This document shows positions 1-5,080 of a stretch of 8,975 bases of DNA, piece by piece. The stretch is taken from positions 1 through 8,975 of the forward strand of contig CAJBAP010000005.1 of assembly GCA_903950295.1 (NCBI GenBank), given 5' to 3'. How positions within the stretch are numbered: the stretch's first letter is position 1; each line of letters opens with the position of its first letter. The translations under genes were made by a program, and so were the position numbers. The DNA is from an uncultured Rhodocyclaceae bacterium. GTDB lineage: Bacteria > Pseudomonadota > Gammaproteobacteria > Burkholderiales > Rhodocyclaceae. A model generated the notes under the pieces. The model searched no databases and was not told the origin of the DNA. It worked only from the letters and a program-made list of their open reading frames with translations.

Positions 1-24
1 AGGGTGAAGTCCCTACTCGAATAG
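1..24 (+). CDS. dsrA: Probable 3' end of dsrA (sulfite reductase alpha subunit), partial
   Basis: Frame 1 reads seven codons (RVKSLLE) and stops at TAG 22-24, leaving a 34-nt gap before dsrB. In every known dsr cluster dsrA lies directly upstream of dsrB on the same strand, so this tail is most likely the DsrA C-terminus. The assignment rests on position only, because seven residues are too few to recognise. Frame 2 closes at once (TGA at 5-7). Frame 3 stays open into dsrB, so a different reading of this edge is possible. Confidence 0.5.
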   Translation, partial: RVKSLLE

Positions 25-39
25 CGACAATTCACAACA

Positions 40-55
40 ATTATTGCGGAGACGA
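40..55 (+). promoter_or_regulatory. Translation leader and ribosome binding site of dsrB, near-copy of the dsrL leader
   Basis: ATTATTGCGGAGACGA contains the Shine-Dalgarno core GGAG (48-51), 7 nt before the dsrB ATG at 59. This decides the start in favour of ATG 59 over the in-frame TTG at 44, which would place the ribosome binding site inside the coding region. The same 16 bases recur with one mismatch before dsrL (5061-5076). Confidence 0.7.
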
Positions 56-58
56 TTC

Positions 59-1132
59 ATGGCTCAACCTCAGATGCGCAAGCCAGTCGAGCATTTCCTC
101 GACAACAAGAAGTTCCTGCACCCGAAATTCGCCGCCAACTACGGCAACTGGAAATACCACGACCGTCCGCGTCCTGGCGTGTTGCATCACGTATCCCACA
201 GCGGCGACGAAGTCTGGTCCGTGCGTGCCGGTACCGCGCGTCAGATGGACGTTCACACCATCCGCCTGCTGTGCGACATCGCCGATAAATTCGCCGAAGG
301 CCGCGTGCGTTTCACCATCCGCTCCAACATCGAGTACATCCTCTCCGAAGAGAAGAAGGTTGCCCCGCTGATCGCCGAACTCGAGAAGCATGGCTTCCCG
401 GTCGGTGGCACCGGTAACTCGGTCACGATGGTGGCCCACACCCAAGGCTGGCTGCACTGCGACATCCCCGGCACCGACGCCTCCGGCGTGGTCAAGTCGA
501 TGATGGACGGCCTCTACCACGAGTTCAAGAATGAAGAGATGCCCAACCGCGTGCACCTCTCCACCTCCTGCTGCTCGATCAACTGCGGCGGCCAGGCCGA
601 CATCGCCGTCATCGTTCAGCACACCAAGCCGCCCAAGATCAACCATGATCTGGTCGCCAACGTCTGCGAACGTCCTACCGTGGTTGCGCGTTGCCCGGTT
701 GCGGCGATTCGTCCCGCGCTGGTCAACGGCAAGCCTTCCCTCGAAGTCGATGAGAAAAAGTGCATCTGCTGCGGCGCCTGTTATCCCCCCTGCCCGCCGA
801 TGCAGATCAACGATCCCGAGCATTCGAAGCTGGCCATCTGGGTTGGTGGCAAGAACTCCAATGCCCGCGGCAAACCCACCTTCATGAAGATGGTGATGTC
901 CGGTCTGCCCAACAACGCCCCGCGCTGGCCCGAAGTCAACGCAGTGGTCGGCAAGATCCTCATGACCTACAAAGCCGACGCCCGTCCGTGGGAGCGCCTC
1001 GCCGACTGGATCGATCGGATCGGCTGGCCGCGTTTCTTCGAGAAGACCGGTTTGCCCTTCACCAAGTATCTGATTGACGACTGGCGTGGTTCGCGTGCGA
1101 ACCTCAACGCGTCCAACCACATCCGCTTCTAA
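59..1132 (+). CDS. dsrB: Dissimilatory (reverse) sulfite reductase beta subunit DsrB
   Basis: This is the 357-residue beta subunit of the cytoplasmic siroheme enzyme DsrAB, which in sulfur oxidisers releases sulfite from persulfurated DsrC. The N-terminal half is a sulfite-reductase ferredoxin-like and siroheme fold. Cys134 (in GWLHCD) together with Cys171, Cys172 and Cys176 (STSCCSINCGG) form the siroheme-linked [4Fe-4S] cluster site by family analogy. A ferredoxin insert follows, with Cys235, Cys238, Cys241 and Cys245 (CICCGACYPPCPP) in CX2CX2CX3C spacing; Cys212 in RCPVAAIRP precedes it. The C-terminus ends in HIRF, as I recall for A. vinosum DsrB. The motif CICCGACYPPCPP is the form I associate with oxidative-type DsrB, where reductive-type enzymes usually have a CGNCYTMCP-like sequence. 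ATG 59 is chosen because GGAG at 48-51 is well placed. dsrE begins 12 nt downstream. Confidence 0.97.
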   Translation: MAQPQMRKPVEHFLDNKKFLHPKFAANYGNWKYHDRPRPGVLHHVSHSGDEVWSVRAGTARQMDVHTIRLLCDIADKFAEGRVRFTIRSNIEYILSEEKKVAPLIAELEKHGFPVGGTGNSVTMVAHTQGWLHCDIPGTDASGVVKSMMDGLYHEFKNEEMPNRVHLSTSCCSINCGGQADIAVIVQHTKPPKINHDLVANVCERPTVVARCPVAAIRPALVNGKPSLEVDEKKCICCGACYPPCPPMQINDPEHSKLAIWVGGKNSNARGKPTFMKMVMSGLPNNAPRWPEVNAVVGKILMTYKADARPWERLADWIDRIGWPRFFEKTGLPFTKYLIDDWRGSRANLNASNHIRF

Positions 1133-1144
1133 GGACTGATCGCG

Positions 1145-1537
1145 ATGAAGTTTGCCATTCTGGTTAACGAAGGTCCCTACACGCATCAGGCCTCCGACAC
1201 CGCCTTCAACTTTGCGAAGGCAGTGTTGGCCCAGGGCCATGAGATTTTTCGCGTGTTTTTCTACCACGACGGAGTGAACAACGCCACACGCCTCACCACG
1301 CCACCACAGGACGACCGCAACATTGTCGACCGCTGGTCCAAACTGGCCGTCGGGAGCGAGCTTGACATGGTGGTCTGCGTCGCTGCAGCGCAGCGCCGTG
1401 GCATCGTTGATGACGGCGAAATGAAACGCAACGGCAAGGACGCGACCAATCTGGCGCCTGGCTTCCGCATCTCTGGTCTCGGCCAGTTGATCGAAGCGGG
1501 TATTCAGGCCGACCGCATTGTTGTGTTCGGCGATTAA
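1145..1537 (+). CDS. dsrE: Sulfurtransferase subunit DsrE, active-site Cys78 present
   Basis: This 130-residue protein has the DsrE/TusD fold and is one chain of the cytoplasmic DsrE2F2H2 hexamer that passes persulfide sulfur towards DsrC. It starts MKFAILVNEGPYTHQAS, typical of DsrE/TusD, and has the FFYHDGVNNA segment at residues 38-47. Its only cysteine is Cys78 in VVCVAAAQRRG, at the same number as the essential Cys78 of A. vinosum DsrE. A ribosome binding site AAGGA (1131-1135) overlaps the dsrB stop codon, suggesting translational coupling. dsrF follows after 13 nt. E. coli TusD is the tRNA-thiolation homologue, but the dsr context fixes the assignment to DsrE. Confidence 0.96.
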   Translation: MKFAILVNEGPYTHQASDTAFNFAKAVLAQGHEIFRVFFYHDGVNNATRLTTPPQDDRNIVDRWSKLAVGSELDMVVCVAAAQRRGIVDDGEMKRNGKDATNLAPGFRISGLGQLIEAGIQADRIVVFGD

Positions 1538-1550
1538 GGGAGACGACACC

Positions 1551-1913
1551 ATGACCACCAAACAATTCATGTTCGTCAACCGCAAGGCTCCTTACGGCAC
1601 TATCTATGCGTGGGAGTCACTCGAAGTCGTGCTAATCGCTGCTGCGTTCGAACAGGACGTCTCGATGGCCTTCCTGGATGACGGTGTCTATCAACTCAAG
1701 AAGGGCCACCAGACCAAGGGTATCGGCGTCAAGGGCTTCGAGAAGACGCTCGGCGCGCTTGAGGACTATGACGTCACCAAGGTTTATGTCGATCAGGAGT
1801 CCCTGACTGAGCGGGGCCTCACTGCCGATGATCTCGCCATCCCCGTCGAAGTGTTCTCCCGTGCCGAACTTGGCAAGTTGATGGAAGCACAAGACGTCAT
1901 CCTGTCGTTCTGA
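1551..1913 (+). CDS. dsrF: DsrEFH complex subunit DsrF (cysteine-free)
   Basis: This 120-residue DsrE-family protein (TusC/DsrF) is the structural partner of DsrE and DsrH in the sulfurtransferase hexamer. Recognisable parts are FVNRKAPYGTIYAWESLEV near the N-terminus, AFLDDGVYQL (residues 39-48), the GIGVKGF turn, and a C-terminus ending VILSF. The chain has no cysteine. The position that I recall as Cys in A. vinosum (QDVC) is Ser38 here (QDVS). ATG 1551 is chosen because AAGGGAG (1536-1542) lies 8 nt before it; an upstream in-frame TTG at 1518 would overlap dsrE and is not supported. A direct sulfur-carrying role is unlikely without cysteine, so its role is probably structural. Confidence 0.95.
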   Translation: MTTKQFMFVNRKAPYGTIYAWESLEVVLIAAAFEQDVSMAFLDDGVYQLKKGHQTKGIGVKGFEKTLGALEDYDVTKVYVDQESLTERGLTADDLAIPVEVFSRAELGKLMEAQDVILSF

Positions 1914-1923
1914 GGAAATCACC

Positions 1924-2217
1924 ATGTTGCATATCATCAACAAATCCCCACTCGACCGCCCGGCTTTCGATTCCGCACTTAAAACCGGTGAAGGTGCCAT
2001 CCTCCTGATCGAGGACGGCGTCTACGCCGCCGCCAAGGGTGGTGTTACCGAAGCCAAACTGAAGGCTGCTTCCGGCAAGTTCAAGTTCTACGCACTAACA
2101 GCCGACCTTGAGGCACGCGGCATAGCCGACCGTGTCATCGAGGGTGTCACTCAGGTTGACTACGTAGGTTTTGTCGACCTCGTGGCCGAGTACAAAACCA
2201 ATCAGTCCTGGCTGTAA
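1924..2217 (+). CDS. dsrH: DsrEFH complex subunit DsrH, lacking the usual cysteine
   Basis: This 97-residue protein has the DsrH/TusB fold and is the third subunit of the DsrEFH sulfurtransferase. Hallmarks are MLHIINKSPL at the start, AILLIEDGVYAA (residues 25-36), a YALTADLEARG segment in the middle, VDYVGFVDL, and the terminal Trp-Leu typical of DsrH. In A. vinosum DsrH a cysteine sits at about residue 20, in a Ser-Cys-Leu-Lys context. Here the aligned codon (1975-1977, GCA) encodes Ala18, and the whole protein has no cysteine. In A. vinosum only the DsrE cysteine is known to be indispensable, so the complex can still be active. The gene starts 10 nt after dsrF, with GAGG overlapping the dsrF stop codon. 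Confidence 0.95.
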   Translation: MLHIINKSPLDRPAFDSALKTGEGAILLIEDGVYAAAKGGVTEAKLKAASGKFKFYALTADLEARGIADRVIEGVTQVDYVGFVDLVAEYKTNQSWL

Positions 2218-2247
2218 AAATCAGCCTAACTTAACAAACCATCAATC

Positions 2248-2253
2248 AAGGAG
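2248..2253 (+). promoter_or_regulatory. Strong ribosome binding site of dsrC
   Basis: AAGGAG followed by AGAG lies 8 nt before the dsrC ATG. It is the closest match to the full Shine-Dalgarno consensus in the window. This fits a protein that must be made in excess over the DsrAB and DsrMKJOP complexes it serves. Confidence 0.75.
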
Positions 2254-2261
2254 AGAGTGCA

Positions 2262-2597
2262 ATGGCTTCTATCGACGTAAATGGCAAGAGCTACGAAACC
2301 GACGAAGAGGGTTATCTGGTCGACCTCAGCACGTGGAACGAAGATGTTGGTGCCTATCTGGCCCAAACCGAAGGCGTTACCATGACCGAGTCGCACTGGG
2401 AAGTCGTCAACTTCCTGCGTGACTACTACAACGAATTCCAGATCGCCCCGGCCGTGCGTGTTCTGACCAAGGCCATCGGCAAGAAGCTCGGTGCTGAAAA
2501 AGGCAACAGCCAGTACCTGTATGAGCTGTTCCCCTATGGTCCAGCCAAGCAGGCATGCAAAATCGCCGGCCTGCCCAAGCCGACCGGCTGCGTTTAA
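2262..2597 (+). CDS. dsrC: Sulfur carrier protein DsrC with both arm cysteines
   Basis: This 111-residue protein is the small sulfur carrier that shuttles between DsrEFH, DsrAB and the DsrMK membrane complex. The start MASIDVNGKSYETDEEGYL and the segment TESHWEVVNFLRDYYNEF are standard for DsrC/TusE. The flexible C-terminal arm has both redox cysteines, Cys99 (KQACKIAG) and the penultimate Cys110 (TGCV), eleven residues apart. Having both separates true DsrC from TusE and other homologues with only the last cysteine. It is preceded by a 44-nt gap and a strong ribosome binding site, and followed by a hairpin at 2603-2661. Separate, high-level expression of dsrC is known in A. vinosum and is inferred here. 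Confidence 0.98.
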   Translation: MASIDVNGKSYETDEEGYLVDLSTWNEDVGAYLAQTEGVTMTESHWEVVNFLRDYYNEFQIAPAVRVLTKAIGKKLGAEKGNSQYLYELFPYGPAKQACKIAGLPKPTGCV

Positions 2598-2602
2598 GAA
2601 GT

Positions 2603-2661
2603 AAAAAGACCCCAAGCGCGGCGGGGTGCGCTCACTGCCGTCCCGCCAGCGCCGACTTTTT
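2603..2661 (+). terminator. Hairpin with T-run after dsrC: likely terminator or attenuator
   Basis: The arm GCGCGGCGGG (2616-2625) pairs with CCCGCC (2642-2647) and GCGC (2649-2652), giving ten G-C pairs with one bulged A at 2648. The loop is about 16 nt. TTTTT runs from 2657 to 2661, and AAAAAG (2603-2608) can pair with CTTTTT (2656-2661). It lies 6 nt after the dsrC stop and 100 nt before dsrM. It resembles a Rho-independent terminator, possibly leaky, or a 3' stabilising structure. The 4-nt gap between stem and T-run and the short T-run argue for incomplete termination, consistent with dsrM to dsrP being expressed from the same cluster. Confidence 0.65.
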
Positions 2662-2707
2662 CTGACGTAGTTGCAATGCTTGCTTTGAGGCAATCACTGC
2701 ACCTGAC

Positions 2708-2733
2708 GTTTGGGTTCCGTGTTTGGGTTTCGT
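2708..2733 (+). repeat. Tandem duplication of a 13-nt unit before dsrM
   Basis: GTTTGGGTTCCGT (2708-2720) is followed directly by GTTTGGGTTTCGT (2721-2733), a 12 of 13 match. It lies in the non-coding gap between dsrC and dsrM, 27 nt upstream of the dsrM start. I see no convincing -35/-10 promoter pair around it. The function is unknown; it may be replication slippage or a protein-binding site. Confidence 0.7.
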
Positions 2734-2760
2734 GTTCATGTTAGCCGTGGTGCACTACCA

Positions 2761-3483
2761 ATGACACTGTTCTTCGCGATCCTGTTCTACCTCGCCTTCG
2801 TGATTTTCGCCGCCGGCGTGGCCTACAAGATCTATGATTTCGCCAGCACGCCGGCACCGCTGTCGATCCCGACAACGCCCGCCCCGACGACCACCAGTGG
2901 CGTAGCCTTTCGCATGGCTCGCGAAGTCGTACTTTTTGAGAGCCTGTTCAAGGCCAACCTGTGGATCTGGCTGTTTGGCTGGATGTTCCACATGGGCCTC
3001 TTTCTGGTGCTTGCCCGCCACCTGCGCTACTTTACCGACCCGGTCTGGGGATGGGTCGCCCTCATCCAGCCGTTCGGCATGTATGCCGGCTTTGCGATGG
3101 CTGCCGGACTGGGCGGGCTCTGGGCGCGCCGCTTCCTCGTCGAGCGCATCCGTTACATCTCGACCCCCTCTGATCACCTGATGCTCGTCCTGCTACTACT
3201 CATCGCAGTCACCGGGCTAGGCATGAAGTTCGTGATGCACACCGACATCGTCGCGGTCAAGGCATTCTTCCTCGGCCTCATGACCTTCGATATTCAGCCG
3301 CTACCCTCGCATCCTGCCTTGTTCATCCATCTGCTCCTCGTCGCACTGCTGATGATCATCTTCCCCTTCAGCAAGCTGCTGCATGCTCCAGGCGTGTTCT
3401 TCAGCCCCACCCGCAACCAGGCCGACAATCCCCGCGAAGTACGCCGTCTGGCGCCGTGGGCGGCACAGATCGAGAAGAACTGA
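2761..3483 (+). CDS. dsrM: DsrM, heme b membrane subunit of the DsrMKJOP complex
   Basis: This is a 240-residue integral membrane protein of the NarI/HdrE-like family, which binds heme b and exchanges electrons with quinone; it is the membrane partner of DsrK. About five hydrophobic helices are visible, near residues 3-23, 67-86, 98-121, 138-158 and 186-204. Candidate heme or quinone histidines are His77, His87, His139, His160, His190 and His208. The HLRYFTDPVWGWVALIQPFG segment (residues 87-106) is characteristic of DsrM. ATG 2761 is chosen because MTLFFAILFYLA matches the usual DsrM start. In-frame TTG 2710 and GTG 2719 would add residues coded by the tandem repeat. The ribosome binding site is weak (GTGG at 2747-2750). 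dsrK follows after 1 nt. Confidence 0.95.
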   Translation: MTLFFAILFYLAFVIFAAGVAYKIYDFASTPAPLSIPTTPAPTTTSGVAFRMAREVVLFESLFKANLWIWLFGWMFHMGLFLVLARHLRYFTDPVWGWVALIQPFGMYAGFAMAAGLGGLWARRFLVERIRYISTPSDHLMLVLLLLIAVTGLGMKFVMHTDIVAVKAFFLGLMTFDIQPLPSHPALFIHLLLVALLMIIFPFSKLLHAPGVFFSPTRNQADNPREVRRLAPWAAQIEKN

Positions 3484-3484
3484 T

Positions 3485-5026
3485 ATGGCCGCTGACACTT
3501 TCGAGACACCCAAATACCGCGAATACCCCACGGTACCGGCGCTCGTGCCCGACGCGATGGCGCATTCCAGGCCCCACGTCGCCAACGAAAAGATCCAGGA
3601 AGCCATCGGCTACCAGGGCAAGATGGACGAGGACTGGCAGGTCACCCACGACAAGGTCATCGGCAAGTTTGGTGAACTCCTCGGCAAGTACCGCTCGCTC
3701 AAGGTTTTCATGGACTCCTGCGTGCATTGCGGCGCCTGCACCGACAAGTGTCACTATTTCATCGGCACCGGCGACCCGAAAAACATGCCGGTGGCGCGCC
3801 AAGATCTGATGCGTAGCGTCTATCGCCGTTACTTCACCGTACCGGGCAAACTATTCCCGAAACTGGTGGGCGCACGCGATTTGACCAAGGATGTACTCGA
3901 CGAGTGGTACTCCTATTTCTGGCAGTGTTCGGAATGTCGCCGTTGCTCGGTATTCTGTCCGTATGGTATCGACACGGCCGAAGTGACTATGGCCGCTCGC
4001 CATATTCTCGATACCGTCGGCTACGGGCAGAAGTATTCGAACGAGATCATCGGCAAGGTTCACAAGATCGGCAACAACCTCGGGCTGCCCGGCCCGGCGC
4101 TGGAAAACACGCTGGAAGGTCTCGAAGAGGACGTCAAGGATGACACGGGCATCGACGTCAAGTATCCGCTCGACGTGCAGGGTGCGGAAGTTTTGCTGGT
4201 CACCCCCTCGGCCGACTTCTTCGCTGAACCGCACATTGAGAGTCTGATCGGCTATGGCAAGGTCTTCCATGCCGCCGGTATCAGCTGGACTTTCTCGTCC
4301 TATGCCTCCGAGGCCGGTAACTTCGGCCTGTTCGACGGCGACTACGAGGGCATGCGCAAAGTTGCCATGCGCGTACGCAAGGCGGCACTCGAACTCGGCG
4401 TCAAGCGCATCGTCGTCGGCGAATGCGGCCATGCTTGGCGCGTCGCCTACGCCTTCTGGAACACGCTAACCGGTCTTGGCGCTGGCGCCAATGATCCCTT
4501 TGGTGTTGAACTGCAGAAGCAACTCGACCCGCGCTACAAGCAACCCTCGCACATCTGCGAATTCACTTGGGATCTGATCCAGCAGGGCCGCCTCAAATTC
4601 AACAAGGAAGCCAACGACAGTCGCATCATTACGTTCCACGATTCCTGCAACGTTGCGCGGGCCTCCCGCATGGGCAACTATGCAGGTGGTCAATTCGACA
4701 TTCCGCGTAATGTCATCAAGGCAGTGGCGAACAATTTTGTCGAAATGTCACCCGAGACCATACGCGAAGTGACCTTCTGTTGCGGCGGCGGCGGTGGCAT
4801 CCTCACCGACGAACTGGCCGAAGCCCGCGTCAAGGGTGCCCTGCCGCGCATGGAGGCGCTCAAGCATGTGGCCGACAACCACGGCGTAAACTTCATGGCA
4901 ACTATCTGCGCCATCTGCAAAGCTCAATTCACCAAGGTTTTACCCTACTACGGATTCAACATGCGCATGGTTGGCGGCGTGCACCAACTTGTCAGCACGG
5001 CCATCCGCCTCGGCGACGAGCAATAA
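3485..5026 (+). CDS. dsrK: DsrK, HdrD-like iron-sulfur subunit of DsrMKJOP
   Basis: This 513-residue cytoplasmic protein is related to the catalytic HdrD/HdrB subunits of heterodisulfide reductase and is thought to handle the DsrC thiol/disulfide at an unusual [4Fe-4S] centre. Two ferredoxin motifs are present: Cys79, 82, 85, 89 (CVHCGACTDKC) and Cys148, 151, 154, 158 (CSECRRCSVFC). A CCG-type domain follows: Cys314 in GECGHAW, then Cys388 (HDSCN), Cys432-Cys433 (FCCGGGGG) and Cys475/Cys478 (CAIC). These match the Cys-Xn-CysCys-Xn-CysXXCys pattern of the active-site cluster. No membrane helix or signal peptide is seen. The start at 3485 follows the dsrM stop (TGA-T-ATG) with little Shine-Dalgarno, so translation is probably coupled to dsrM. 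The upstream ATG at 3383 lies inside dsrM and is rejected. Confidence 0.96.
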   Translation: MAADTFETPKYREYPTVPALVPDAMAHSRPHVANEKIQEAIGYQGKMDEDWQVTHDKVIGKFGELLGKYRSLKVFMDSCVHCGACTDKCHYFIGTGDPKNMPVARQDLMRSVYRRYFTVPGKLFPKLVGARDLTKDVLDEWYSYFWQCSECRRCSVFCPYGIDTAEVTMAARHILDTVGYGQKYSNEIIGKVHKIGNNLGLPGPALENTLEGLEEDVKDDTGIDVKYPLDVQGAEVLLVTPSADFFAEPHIESLIGYGKVFHAAGISWTFSSYASEAGNFGLFDGDYEGMRKVAMRVRKAALELGVKRIVVGECGHAWRVAYAFWNTLTGLGAGANDPFGVELQKQLDPRYKQPSHICEFTWDLIQQGRLKFNKEANDSRIITFHDSCNVARASRMGNYAGGQFDIPRNVIKAVANNFVEMSPETIREVTFCCGGGGGILTDELAEARVKGALPRMEALKHVADNHGVNFMATICAICKAQFTKVLPYYGFNMRMVGGVHQLVSTAIRLGDEQ

Positions 5027-5060
5027 CGCAACAACCTGCATCAGCACACAACATACAACG

Positions 5061-5076
5061 ATTATTACGGAGACGA
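5061..5076 (+). promoter_or_regulatory. Translation leader and ribosome binding site of dsrL, near-copy of the dsrB leader
   Basis: ATTATTACGGAGACGA includes GGAG (5069-5072), 8 nt before the dsrL ATG. It differs from the dsrB leader (40-55) at one base. It lies in the 54-nt gap between dsrK and dsrL, which shows no hairpin or other gene. Confidence 0.65.
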
Positions 5077-5080
5077 GACG

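Noticed and set aside
1..14. Small inverted repeat AGGG...CCCT at the window start
   Set aside because: Only four base pairs, at the window edge and probably within dsrA coding sequence; expected by chance.
41..1585. Long minus-strand ORF of 514 codons opposite dsrB and dsrE
   Set aside because: It lies fully antisense to two clearly recognised genes. Its translation is low-complexity, rich in Gly, Val, Asp and His, as expected from the complement of GC-rich codons, and it shows no domain.
2156..2184. TTGACT at 2156-2161 as a -35 box of a promoter for dsrC
   Set aside because: It matches the -35 consensus but no -10-like hexamer occurs at the right distance (2179-2184 reads CTCGTG), and it lies within dsrH coding sequence. 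A dsrC promoter may exist but is not visible.
2671..2708. TTGCAA or TTGCTT as -35 boxes for a dsrM promoter
   Set aside because: The hexamers 17 nt downstream (TCACTG and CTGACG) do not resemble a -10 box, so no promoter is called.
3383..3484. Longer dsrK starting inside dsrM
   Set aside because: The extra 34 residues are the out-of-frame dsrM tail, with an Arg/Pro-rich shadow composition. ATG 3485 directly after the dsrM stop gives the normal DsrK N-terminus.
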